DNA of 64,000 bases from Ophiosphaerella korrae (taxonomy: Eukaryota; Ascomycota; Dothideomycetes; Pleosporales; Phaeosphaeriaceae). Below, one piece after another: positions 10,555 through 23,494 of this stretch. Each line of letters starts with the position of its first letter. Position 1 is the first letter of the stretch. A program made the translations under genes and the position numbers. The stretch spans positions 62,001 to 126,000 of the forward strand of contig JALNQF010000121.1 in assembly GCA_028456385.1 (NCBI GenBank), read 5' to 3'. The notes below the pieces were generated by a model, which was not told the origin of the DNA, searched no databases, and saw nothing but the letters and a program-made list of their open reading frames with translations.

Positions 10555-12052
10555 ACCACCATCTACCATTTTTCCTTTCATCCAGGAAGCGTTCCCATCA
10601 TCTATTCCCTTGGACATTCTATCTTTAACATTTACGACCCAGCATCCCGCGCTCCCCCGTTCGGATTCTGCACTTGATACCAGGCGTTTCTACAGGGCCT
10701 TTTCTTCCCCTTGAAAAACACTTGCAAATTAGCTTTGACTGCTTTTTATTTAAATACACAAATACTCCCATCCCCCTTCCTTCCCCTAATTCCCCACCGT
10801 TTTACCTTCTTTTCTTGTCCGACGCCCCCCCCCCTTTTTTTTTCCCCGCGAGTCGCTTTTTCTTCGTTGCATATTGGTTAAGGCGTGGCGTGCGGGCCTT
10901 TTTAACGAACGCTTGCGTGGTCCTTTTTGCGTTCTTTTGGCTGGATTTCGCTCTTTGATTCCCCTCTTGCGGTTTGGTGGGGTTTATCTTTTTGTACGAT
11001 GGATGGGCTTCATGGGTGTTTGGTAGGGGGTGCAGAGACGAGGCGTCTGGGGAATGGGGAGCGTGCTGGAATGGCGTTTTGTTTAGATGAATATACTGAT
11101 ACCTTGGATGTGGGTTCAAGGACGTGTCGTCTTGTCCCAGTGACTAAATCTGTGGTGCATCGAAAGTACTTGCTGTCTGGGGTAACCACCGACCGCGCCC
11201 TGACGGCTCGACTCGTCTTGTCCCCCTCGCAACACCACATACCCTCCCCTCGCGACCCTACCCAACACCCACATACCCTCCCTCCCCAAAACACCAGCTT
11301 CTCCCCGATATCGTAGATACCGCCCTCCTCCCCCCCCCCCCCCCCAAATCCCGCAGTCTATCCTAGCGTGCGCCCGCACTCGTTTGCGCATGGCACCCTG
11401 GTCCCAGTCTAACATGCAGGCAATATATTGGCCGTGTGGCGCCGACACAATGTACGTCATTCGCGACCTATTTTCAGGTTTATCTATCTGATTGCAGCGA
11501 TTTCGGTGCATTGAGTAGGCTACGTGACTACATACCTAGTGCGTGTGTGGAGATAGGTATTGGATGGGGGGGGGGGGGGATACTAGGTTATGTGGATTCC
11601 GTTCGGTACGAGGTATTTATTATTCTTATGAGGAAAATGAAGGGCAGGCTGGGATGTATATGGATTCAATCACTAGAACATTCGTATAGGTTTATCAATT
11701 CAATTCAATTCATCATTCGCTAACTAAAGCCCATCTACCACATGATCAGCAGACTTGCGCCGCCAGCAAATTGATGTAAATGCAAAAAAAAGCAGAGATG
11801 ATAAAATTCTTGTCTCATAAGCTTGTGAAGCCCGTTGTTTATTTTGTGTAGAGGGTAATCTGAGACTGCACAGCACCAGCCTGCTGCAGTCATGTCATGA
11901 CGGTGGTACATATCCAGAAAAGATAACGCCTGAAAAATTGTAGATTATGGGGACAAATATAACACTCGCAAATACATCGTGGGGGCATTGTGGTGCCAAT
12001 TGTTACAGAAAACCCCCCCGCTCGCTTGATTTGGATGGCAATTTTTGCCTTC
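10555..12052. other. Convergent intergenic region with poly-C and poly-G tracts
   Basis: About 1.5 kb between the stop codons of the Btz-like gene and the chitin synthase. It is pyrimidine-rich on the plus strand at 10,600-10,860 and strongly C-rich at 11,210-11,345. A C16 run (11,330-11,345) and a G14 run (11,566-11,579) lie 220 bp apart. Part must be 3' untranslated sequence. I see no gene; small open frames here look random. Confidence 0.5.
11330..11579. repeat. C16 and G14 homopolymer pair
   Basis: An uninterrupted run of 16 C ends at 11,345 and an uninterrupted run of 14 G spans 11,566-11,579. They are complementary and could pair as a stem with a 220-base loop. Homopolymers of this length are also prone to assembly error. 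Confidence 0.8.
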
Positions 12053-14978
<2,926 letters not shown>

Positions 14979-16530
14979 GGTGTGCAGCTATCCGGGGCAA
15001 GTGTGTGTGGTGGTGGTGATGGATGGAGATGGAGAAATGGGGAGAGAGTCGGCGCACAGCCGGGGTGCGGGTTGATAAAGAATCAAGGCAAGGAGAGAAT
15101 GTCTGAGGCGGCACCTCTTCTTCAGCTGCTCAGCCCAGGGGTCGCTAGGCTGCTTTGGGTGATCTCGCGCTGGTGGGGAAAGATGCGCTATGGCCGCTGC
15201 AGCACAGTACTCATTGGCTCGACGACCATTTGCACGCGTTTCACACTGCGGGCGAGCAGTCCTTTATCAAGAATGTGAATTGCTCGGTGCGACCGTTGCT
15301 CGTCTTTGCCTTGCCTTGATTCCGCCTAGGTCATCGCTTTGAGCAAACACTACTGGCGGTGGCCACATGGCCCCGGGTGCATTGCACCCTCGCCCAGCTG
15401 TGGCGTTAGCTGGCAACCCGTTTAAAATAGAACTGGGCCTTGTCAGCTCTCCGCTGACGCCTCAGCCTCAGCCTTCCCCAGCGCTATCCCAGTCTCCTAG
15501 CCAGAACGAGACGCCTCTATCCGAGACTTCACCGCTACTGAAGGCGGCCACAGTGCCTGTCTGCGAGGCTGCGAGACGGCCGCTCTGCGACTCTGCGACT
15601 CTGCGACTCTGCGACACTGTGATCCATCTCCAGCACATCAAACCGGTCGTGGCAGCAGACCAACTACGCCAGCGACTAGCCAGGGCATCAGGAGGAACAG
15701 CACCCCGGTAGCCGTCTCGCCTGCGCTATGCCTCCCAACATGGTTACATCCGCCCAGATCGCGCGTCGAATGGAGCCTTCTCTAATTGCGGCAACGATTA
15801 CTGTGCGCTTGGTGCATCTTCCTCTCCTAGACTAAGTCGCTTCCGCCCTGCAGTTCACAGCCCCGTTCCTAGATGTACCAAGCATCTGTTGAAATGCTGC
15901 ATCCGGCGTTAATCTCCTAGCTAAATTCAGCGCCTTGGTTTCTTGACGAGTGTGGATTGCCCAGTATCCTGGGTCCTCCGTAAATTTGGCTTCTACACCA
16001 GGCTACCTAATCACCTAGACTACCTACCAAAGTCTTAGGACATGCCGGTAGGTACCTTAAAACTGGCTCATTTTTCTTCCAGGGCTTTATAGTGGCGTCG
16101 ACAGCTGAAAGCTTGTGCAGCTTTTGTTGAATCCAGAAGCAAGTGCAGTCCAACCACGCGAGATGGCGCACCTCCTTCTCGCCCACGTCATTACCCAGTC
16201 CCCCAAACTAGCGTTCCTACACAACCTCTAGTACCTACGTCCATGAAAGTACACGCAATGCCTTCCAACATACCTTTGCCCCTCTCTTCACGTGCATGAG
16301 AAATTATACATTTCATGTGTCCAACATCACGTTAGCCTGCTTGTAGTCTTTCAGTGAGTGGGAGCCTAGCTTTGCCGCACTGTCATGCACCATCTGACTA
16401 CCAGTGTGCTGGCTAGCACCAGACAAGCTCTTGTTGTCTCACATCACCACGGTCAGACTACCAATCAGGCAGCCCTCACTCACTAGAACCTCTCGCCTAT
16501 ATCCGTTTCCGTAGCGGGACCGTTCATTCC
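14979..16530. other. Divergent intergenic region, chitin synthase to DUF218 gene
   Basis: About 1.55 kb of flanking DNA. It holds the chitin synthase 5' flank on the left and that of the DUF218 gene on the right. An 8-bp unit CTCTGCGA is repeated four times at about 15,583-15,614. A 114-codon Pro/Ser/Ala-rich frame at 15,367-15,711 begins with ATG but has no recognisable content. No RNA gene is seen. Confidence 0.5.
15583..15614 (+). repeat. Short tandem repeat, 8-bp unit x4
   Basis: The unit CTCTGCGA occurs four times in a row in the intergenic region upstream of the chitin synthase. Confidence 0.8.
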
Positions 16531-17523
16531 ATGGCCTCAGCCGCATCAACCACAGCCTTGCCAAGGTCTAAAACTGGCATCTCTACTAAGAATTCAGACA
16601 CTTTCACAGCCCCATTTGAGGCTTCGGACCACCAACAATCCGATAAACGTTTTGTAGCTGACAATCCGGACTTCATTCACCCGGATCATGTGATTCCGCA
16701 TCGCAACTACAGTGGGTTTGAAGATCTTATAATTGTGTGCTGCCACGCAATCTACTTACCAGATGCTGAGTCTCACGACTTTCCGCTTCAAAGCCCTCAT
16801 GAAGAACGCAACTGGCTACTTGCGCCTTTTCAGAAATCCAATGTAAATACAGGTAAACCAGGCGAACAGTCAACCTTTGTGGCGCATGCACAAGCAGGCT
16901 TGAGCGCCCTCACGGTACGCCCAGACAGCACACATTCAGAAAAGAATCTTTTGGTCTTTAGCGGCGGAGCTACAAAACGCTCGGTTACGCAAAAGAGTGA
17001 GGCTCGCTCATACTACCACGCAGCTCTCGCGGAAGAACTAGCCGAAGGACATTACGGTGGTGGTCGGACTCATCAACTCTTTAGCAAAGGACGTATACTT
17101 CTAGAGGAGCAGGCCACAGATTCTTTCCAAAACCTCCTGTTCAGTATCTTGTTGTTCAGAAGGACAACCGGCTCCTATCCGAAACATATTCGCATCATTA
17201 CACATGCCTTCAAAACAAAACGGTTCCTTGAGTTGCACGCCCCAGCTATTCGTTGGCCCCAAAATCGGATCCAAGTGCTTGGTATCGATCCAATCATGTC
17301 GAGTGCTGAGCTAGATAGCACATTGGAAGGCGAAGAAGAATTTGGGTACGCACCATGGGACGACGATCCTCTTGGCATAGGCGAGCTCTTAAGCAGCAAG
17401 CGGAAGCAACGAGGATGGGAGGTGAGTCTAGTAGAGGGCCTCGTAGAAGGCCTGGAAGAAGGCGTCAGGGATCTCTTGTTGGGCGTAGTTCCCAAAAGCT
17501 TGCCTTGGGAAAGCCAGTCATGA
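16531..17523 (+). CDS. DUF218 (YdcF/SanA-like) family protein
   Basis: A single exon encodes 330 residues and starts at the ATG at 16,531. A strand-like segment [14 protein letters not shown] (about 66-79) opens the core. [11 protein letters not shown] (about 149-159), followed by [10 protein letters not shown], is the glycine-rich signature expected of DUF218 proteins, and [13 protein letters not shown] fits the later conserved strand. There is no signal peptide or membrane helix. Bacterial members act in envelope physiology, but the fungal cytosolic members have no settled function and I assign none. The C-terminus (about 275-330) is acidic. It converges on RIB7, with only 33 bp between the stop codons, so the 3' ends of the transcripts probably overlap. 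Confidence 0.65.
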   Translation: MASAASTTALPRSKTGISTKNSDTFTAPFEASDHQQSDKRFVADNPDFIHPDHVIPHRNYSGFEDLIIVCCHAIYLPDAESHDFPLQSPHEERNWLLAPFQKSNVNTGKPGEQSTFVAHAQAGLSALTVRPDSTHSEKNLLVFSGGATKRSVTQKSEARSYYHAALAEELAEGHYGGGRTHQLFSKGRILLEEQATDSFQNLLFSILLFRRTTGSYPKHIRIITHAFKTKRFLELHAPAIRWPQNRIQVLGIDPIMSSAELDSTLEGEEEFGYAPWDDDPLGIGELLSSKRKQRGWEVSLVEGLVEGLEEGVRDLLLGVVPKSLPWESQS

Positions 17524-17556
17524 ACCACGTAGCCATACCGTATGAACCCTTGGAAT

Positions 17557-18399
17557 TTATGTCAACTTTGGATACCCACATAAGATAACATCTTCTCCAA
17601 GAGGCACCCATTTGACATCCCTGAGTCTACCTACAGGCAGTCTCTGTTCACCCTCCACTCGCGCATCCGGGCACACTTGTACGCCTCCTTTACCTAACCA
17701 GACCGGTGCAATTGTGATAATAGTAGAGTCTATAAGGTTGAAGTTCGCTGGCGATATCAGGCTATTGATGATGGACCCGCCGCCTTCGATCATAATGCTT
17801 CTGATGCCATCTTTGGCAAGCTCACCAAGTATGTCGTGCCAGGGTATCGCGGACCACGATGAAGGGTCAGTGAAAGGAAATTTAAAAACTTTCCCTCCTA
17901 CCGCTTCCAACAATGCCTCTTGCTTCTTCGCAAGTCCGATTTGGCTTACTATCCATGGTGCCCTTCCCTTATTCTCTCTTGCCAGCTTAAACACCTTGCT
18001 TTCAGCACTGAACTCCCAACGGCCCTTTGGGTCGATGATAATAGGCCGAGGCTGCCCTTTGAGTCCCTGCCCTCCATAGCCACCGACACCTCTGATACGG
18101 CAGTTCAAAGACGGATCATCGGCCACCGCAGTGCCAACACCAACCAAAATAGCGTCGTGCTTCGAACGCAGGAAATGTGTCATCGCCTTGGACTGTGGTC
18201 CAGATAGCGCCGTTTGCACCCCAGGAGCAAGTGAAAGCTGGCTATCAAGAGATGTAGCGAAGGTAAGAGTGACATGGGGTTTTGACGAAGTCGATGTCAA
18301 GGTGGAGGGGAGGTAAGGGTGCAGGTGCTGCGCTTCAGTGGGATCGAAGTGAAGGCTACCTCTAGCTTGTTCCTCCATTTTGGTTGCTGATTTAGACAT
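17557..18399 (-). CDS. RIB7: 2,5-diamino-6-ribosylamino-pyrimidinone 5'-phosphate reductase, riboflavin pathway
   Basis: This NADPH-dependent enzyme reduces the ribosyl side chain of the early riboflavin intermediate; in fungi reduction comes before deamination. A single exon encodes 280 residues from the ATG at 18,399; a second ATG seven codons in is also possible. The RibD C-terminal (dihydrofolate-reductase-like) fold is visible: PHVTLTFATSLDSQLSL near the start, SKHDAILVGVGTAVADDP and LNCR for the substrate and cofactor loop, PRPIIIDPKGR, then IRSIMIEGGGSIINSLI with the conserved EGG, and IAPVWLGKGG near the end. Length is close to yeast Rib7 (about 244) with a slightly longer N-terminus. 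It appears intact. Confidence 0.92.
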   Translation of the reverse strand: MSKSATKMEEQARGSLHFDPTEAQHLHPYLPSTLTSTSSKPHVTLTFATSLDSQLSLAPGVQTALSGPQSKAMTHFLRSKHDAILVGVGTAVADDPSLNCRIRGVGGYGGQGLKGQPRPIIIDPKGRWEFSAESKVFKLARENKGRAPWIVSQIGLAKKQEALLEAVGGKVFKFPFTDPSSWSAIPWHDILGELAKDGIRSIMIEGGGSIINSLISPANFNLIDSTIITIAPVWLGKGGVQVCPDARVEGEQRLPVGRLRDVKWVPLGEDVILCGYPKLT

Positions 18400-18868
18400 G
18401 CAACAACATAGATACCAATGAATGATTGGATCCGAATGAGCTTCTCACCATCCCGAGCAAGATCTGGAGAAGGGTGAATTTCACAAGGTCACGCTGACTA
18501 ATACGCGTGTATGTCATAACGGGGAAACCTCGGCCTAGAAACCCCACGCCACTGCGCTGGAGCCTGTCGCCTGCTGCCAGCCCAACTTCGTATCGATATC
18601 ACTTTTACTCTCACTTTCAAACGGACGGTTTCCTCGTGATCTTCTTCTCTTTGGCGTTTGCACTTGTTCGGACTCACGCTTTCTTTCCCTTAAATACTCT
18701 CCACTTTATTACTCTTGACTGGTCGCCCCCACTAGTCTTGCTCGTACACCAACGGTACCCCACAATCTTCAACAGCGCCAACGCGACCTCCGACCCCCGC
18801 CTCAATCTTGCGCACATCATATATATATATAAACAAAGCCAAGTTTACTTTATACAAATACCGCCAAG
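18400..18868. promoter_or_regulatory. Divergent promoter of RIB7 and UBC12
   Basis: A 469-bp spacer between two start codons. An alternating AT stretch at about 18,818-18,832 lies 37-51 bp before the UBC12 start and could act as a TATA element, though it is very close to the ATG. Pyrimidine-rich runs at 18,600-18,700 are consistent with promoter DNA. Confidence 0.5.
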
Positions 18869-19602
18869 ATGATGAAAATATGGTCCATGGTATGTCGACC
18901 GGCCTTCCGTTACAGTCACAGCGCGTCTTCTGACTGTTCTTCTTTGCTGACAACCTCTACAGAAGAAACAACAGCAGCAAGATGAAGCTGCTGCTGCTGC
19001 GACAAGCAAGAAGAAGAAGGTCACCCCAGCCCAACTTCGTGCGCAAAAAGGTATGATCTTCCTGTGAAGATTCTCCATGCACACAGCAGGTTGCTAACTG
19101 TGCCTAGATCTCGAAGAGCTATCGCTTGGAACAACGATGAAAACATACTTTCCGAATCCCGACGATATCCTAAACTTCAAGCTCACCATCGACCCTGACG
19201 AGGGCATGTACAAGGGTGGCCGTTTTGATTTCGACTTCAAAATCAACCAGAACTTTCCTCACGATCCACCAAAAGTCAAATGCACACAGAAAATATACCA
19301 CCCAAACATCGATCTAGAGGGTAATGTTTGCCTCAACATTCTGAGAGAGGACTGGAAACCAGTACTGAACTTGAACGCGGTAGTAGTTGGTCTACAGGTA
19401 TGGGTCCATAACAACAGAGGGCAGATTGACACAGACTAACGAGACATAGTTTCTCTTCCTCGAACCGAATGCGTCAGATCCGCTCAACAAGGAGGCCGCT
19501 GAGGATCTCAAGGCGAACCGAGAAGGCTTCAAGCGCAACGTGCGCTCCTCGCTTGGCGGTGGGAATATCAAAGGGCAAGCTTTCGATCGCGTGCTCAAAT
19601 GA
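18869..19602 (+). CDS. UBC12: NEDD8-conjugating enzyme E2 (Ubc12)
   Basis: Ubc12 receives NEDD8/Rub1 from the Uba3-Ula1 E1 and passes it to cullins, activating SCF-type ubiquitin ligases. Four exons, 18869-18889, 18963-19050, 19108-19397 and 19450-19602, give 183 residues; all introns are GT-AG. The first exon encodes only MMKIWSM, the short hydrophobic N-terminus that in this family docks on the E1. A Lys/Gln/Ala-rich linker follows, then the UBC fold with [30 protein letters not shown] and [13 protein letters not shown]. The catalytic cysteine is C111 in GNVCLN. Length and motifs are normal. Confidence 0.95.
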
Positions 19603-20241
19603 GCAATGTTCGTATATATCTGCGAAGTATCCAAGAAAGGTTTTTGCATGGTGATACCCTGGAGAGGCAGTATGCTTAAACATTGGAGGCATCAAGGCAT
19701 AGGCATCGCGGACTCGTTGATATGATGAATGAACAACAGCGGAGGGTAATCGTTTCGTATAATCAGCGAGCATTGTATTTCAGGCGCATCTGTGGCATGG
19801 CGTTGGCATACAGGCGCCTTTCCATTTGAAGATTTCTGTCAATAAAGTTGAGCATGCATGCAGATAGATGTGAAGATGACCCACCATGATCCAAACTTTT
19901 TCCTGATGTTGGTGCACATTATTGAGCGGGAGTACCCAAAGACAACAACGTCATTTTCATGGCAGCTCGGACGCCGAGTAATATGTCAATATGCAATATG
20001 ACTGTGATACGAAGATATTCTGCCGGAGCCGGCATGGAGCGGTGTCAAGTCAGCCCAATCCGGTAAGGAATGCTGTCGGGGAGAGAAGTGCATCTCCGGC
20101 CCGCCGCCGATTTTCGCAACGAGGTGCACAAGGTGGTGCCGGCCAAATTCCAGGCCCAAGCAGACGACGACATTTAAAAGCTAATCCATCTCCGCACATT
20201 GGCTCTCTTCCTTCTCCAAGATACCCCTCCACGCATTCACA
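19603..20241. promoter_or_regulatory. Intergenic region and ILV5 upstream region
   Basis: It contains the UBC12 3' end and the 5' flank of ILV5. The notable element is a Leu3-type palindrome at 20,023-20,032, listed separately. No extra gene is seen. Confidence 0.5.
20023..20032. promoter_or_regulatory. Candidate Leu3-type binding site upstream of ILV5
   Basis: The sequence CCGGAGCCGG is an exact CCGG-NN-CCGG palindrome, the form bound by the Zn2Cys6 regulator Leu3 in yeast, where ILV5 is one of its targets. It lies about 210 bp before the ILV5 start codon, a suitable distance. Conservation of Leu3 control in this fungus is inferred from that match. Confidence 0.6.
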
Positions 20242-21621
20242 ATGGCTTCAAGACCTGCTGCTCGCGTCCTTCGCCAAACTGCCAGGCAACTGGCTGCTTC
20301 TCCAGTGCAGAAGCGCACTATTGTCTCTGCTCTGCGAGCTGGTGCTACTGCTGCTCCCAAGGCGGCTGTCACTTCGCACCTCCAGCAGACTCGTGGTGTC
20401 AAGACAATTGACTTTGCCGGCACCAAGGAGACTGTCTATGGTAAGTTTGGGTGCAAGTTGATCGTGGTTGAGCACAAGCTAATTGAAAACAGAGCGTGCA
20501 GATTGGCCAAAGGAGAAGCTTCTTGTGAGTCGGCCACTATCTCCCAGCGTGCACATCCATCTCAATAGTATGTCCAAGCTAACAATTGAGCTAGGAATAC
20601 TTCAAGAATGACACCCTTGCCCTCATCGGCTATGGTTCCCAGGGTCACGGTCAGGGTCTCAACATGCGCGACAACGGCCTGAACGTCATCGTCGGTGTAC
20701 GGAAGAACGGTGCTTCGTGGAAGGAGGCTGAGGAGGATGGCTGGGTGCCCGGAAAGAACCTGTTCGACATCGACGAGGCAATTGGCAAGGGTACTATCAT
20801 CATGAACCTGCTCTCAGATGCTGCTCAATCAGAGACTTGGCCTGCCATCAAGCCCCAGCTCACCAAGGGCAAGGTAAGATATGCCCTACAATGCGAGAGA
20901 CGTATAAAGGGCTAACGTGGCATAGACCCTCTACTTCTCCCACGGCTTCTCCCCAGTCTTCAAGGACCTCACCAAGGTCGAAGTCCCCTCCGATATTGAT
21001 GTCATCCTCGTTGCCCCCAAGGGCTCCGGTCGTACTGTCCGCAGCCTGTTCCGTGAGGGACGTGGTATCAATTCCTCCATTGCCGTCTTCCAGGACGTAA
21101 CCGGCAAGGCCAAGGAGAAGGCCGTCGCCCTCGGTGTTGCTGTCGGCTCCGGATACATGTACGAGACTACCTTTCAAAAGGAAGTATACTCCGACTTGTA
21201 TGGCGAGCGTGGCTGCCTAATGGGCGGTATCCACGGTATGTTCCTCGCCCAATACGAGGTTCTCCGTGAGCGTGGCCACAGCCCATCTGAGGCCTTCAAT
21301 GAGACCGTTGAGGAGGCTACCCAATCACTTTACCCATTGATTGGAGCCAACGGTATGGACTACATGTACGCTGCCTGCTCTACCACTGCCCGTCGTGGTG
21401 CCATCGACTGGAGCAAGCGCTTCAAGGATGCCCTCAAGCCCGTTTTCGACGACCTCTACACTTCCGTCGAGAACGGAAGCGAGACCAAGCGCTCGCTCGA
21501 GTACAACTCGCAACCCGACTACCGCGAGAAGTACAAGCAGGAACTTGCTGAGATTGATGACCTCGAGATCTGGCGTGCCGGTAAGGCCGTTCGCTCCCTT
21601 CGTCCCGAGAACGCCAAATAA
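20242..21621 (+). CDS. ILV5: Ketol-acid reductoisomerase, mitochondrial
   Basis: The enzyme converts acetohydroxy acids to dihydroxy acids in valine, leucine and isoleucine synthesis, using NADPH and Mg2+. Four exons, 20242-20440, 20493-20524, 20595-20873 and 20926-21621, give 401 residues; introns are GT-AG and 52-70 nt. The first 50 or so residues are rich in R, A, S and T and almost free of acids, as in a mitochondrial presequence. LALIGYGSQGHGQ is the Rossmann dinucleotide motif. VILVAPKGSGRTVRSLF and ETTFQKEVYSDLYGERG (metal-binding D and E) belong to the catalytic half, and the C-terminal EYNSQPDYREKY is typical of fungal Ilv5. A Leu3-like site lies upstream. It appears intact. Confidence 0.96.
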
Positions 21622-22493
21622 GCGTGTCGACGAGCGTGCTTGAAAGTAATGACAATGGAGATATGACCAAAATGAGTACTGTGTAGATATATCTTGTTAC
21701 CGGATCTTAGGCGTCGGCGCCCTTGCTTCATCTGTGGTTGGATTGGGTCCCCAAGAGAAGGACAGGCTTGTAGTCTAAAAGCAAATGATACCATTTCATG
21801 ACAATTCTTGTTAGGCTTGGGGTTACCCGGCGTGACGGCATTGACGGTGACAAGGTTGAAACATCGTCTTCCGAGCATGGTGTGTTGAATACCTACCTCG
21901 GGGTCATCAGATATTACATACCTGTTGTAATATTGTTACCAAATGCTCGCCATCCCGGATGTAAGTATATTCCAAATAGTATACAAAGTATTCTTAGTAA
22001 CCACCTACTTACAAGGCTGATACCCTGCTCATGTTTGCATGATGTTTGATCGGGGGAGGTTGCGCCGTTTGAAATACATCCATGCTATAATCGCGCTTGA
22101 AGCAGACTAGCTTCTGGGTGTGTTAGTAATGGGGTGATAACCTACCCCTTCAAACATCCAACACTACATTCTTACCGCTTATCATTTATGATTTATCTGC
22201 ACAAAATTATTCCTCAGAGAATGTGCTGGTGAGCGGAAAGGAAGTTATCACCAAGACGACATATGGGGGATACAGCTCATCTGTAAGCACGGCATTGTTC
22301 CGCTGAATCCTTCAACGTCACTAGGCGACTAGATCTGATCAAGCAGAACAACAAGTAAGCAAAAGAGAGGAATGTAGTACGGTATCTTTTTTTTTTTTTT
22401 TATATCCACCAAACATGTCGCAATCTACAACAATTCAAGTCATTCCCGCCACCACTTCTTCAATCTACTACCATATCCATACCTCAACCCACG
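21622..22493. other. Intergenic region ILV5 to cupin-like gene
   Basis: About 0.87 kb of moderately AT-rich DNA with a long T run at about 22,386-22,401. It contains the ILV5 3' end and the 5' flank of the next gene. No RNA gene or exon is recognised. Confidence 0.5.
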
Positions 22494-22537
22494 ATGCCAC
22501 CCCCCAAACAAAAGCCCCATACCCTAAACCCAACGCC

Positions 22538-22571
<34 letters not shown>

Positions 22572-22880
22572 CCTATCCACCGCCCAGGCCCCTCAGCAGT
22601 AACATACCACATCCCCACTTCGCCCCCCTCCCCCTTCACCCCTTACAAAACCACAATTACCCTCCCCAAAAGCTCAACCTGGACCTCCGGCTTGCACTTT
22701 CACGCCACCCACACCGAATACCTGCACCTCATCCGCGGCGCCATCTTCGTCACGCTAGACAACACAACCACCATCCTGCGCGCCAACCCCCACGGCGAAA
22801 CTAATCCAATCCTCGTGCCCAGATTCGCCCGCCACAATTGGGGGCGCGCGCAGTTCTGGCTGGGTAGCGCGGACGCAGAT

Positions 22881-22921
<41 letters not shown>

Positions 22922-23342
22922 TGATGATGTTGTTGTCGTGCAGGAATGGACGGACCCGGCGGATATCAGCAAGCCGCTCTTCTTCTGGAATCTCAATGGC
23001 GTGCTGACATTGCCCCCGCGCCACTTATCCCTCCTGCAGCGCGCGCTCAAGCGTGTGTTGGGCGGGTGGTGGGTTGTGTTTCAGTTATTCGTGATTTTTG
23101 CGGCGCTGGATAATTGGCCTGTGTTTGGGGAGTCATTTCGGGAGGTGTGGGTGCGGGTACTTGGGGAAGGGGTAGGGGGGAGGGTGAGAAGAGGGGTGGA
23201 GTATGGGGTTGCGGGGTTGGTGTTTTTTTGGGTGAGGGTTGTCGCATGGGTGGTTGGGGTGAGGGCTGTGGAGGAGGGAAGGACGCCGGGGGAGTTGTGG
23301 GGTGCGTATAGGAGGTTTGGGGTTGGGTGTACTGGGGTGTAG
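22494..23342 (+). CDS. Cupin-like protein with C-terminal membrane segments; function unknown
   Basis: A single exon encodes 282 residues from the ATG at 22,494. After a Thr-rich tract, residues about 66-80 carry HFHATHTEYLHLIRG, an exact H-x-H-x4-E-x6-G cupin motif 1. A second block PRFARHN (about 104-110) resembles cupin motif 2, so metal-binding residues are present. An uninterrupted run of 15 Asp (codons at 22,884-22,928) follows in the loop after the barrel. The C-terminal half has two hydrophobic, aromatic-rich segments (about 187-205 and 239-262) that may be membrane helices. Substrate and role are unknown. Homopolymeric codon runs of Thr and Asp come from microsatellites and may vary in length between isolates. 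An alternative overlapping frame starts at 22,415 but lacks the motif. Confidence 0.62.
22538..22572 (+). repeat. (AAC)n microsatellite within CDS
   Basis: About 11.7 units of AAC, read in the gene's frame as ACA (Thr) codons. Confidence 0.85.
22884..22928 (+). repeat. (GAC/GAT)15 microsatellite within CDS
   Basis: Fifteen GAC or GAT codons in a row encode an Asp tract; the 5' part is pure GAC and the 3' part mixes in GAT. Confidence 0.9.
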
Positions 23343-23494
23343 GCATCTCTTTTGGCGTCTTAATGTGGGAATGGATTCGAGGAAGTGATCAGCTATCGAT
23401 CAGCTATCTCGCAATCACGTTGTGTAACAGCCGTCACTGAAATGGAAAAATTGTATTTACAGAAACGGAAATCTAATTCTATCATACAACATGG

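Noticed and set aside
15367..15711. 114-codon ATG-started frame in the intergenic region
   Set aside because: It has low-complexity composition, includes an 8-bp tandem repeat, and shows no recognisable motif.
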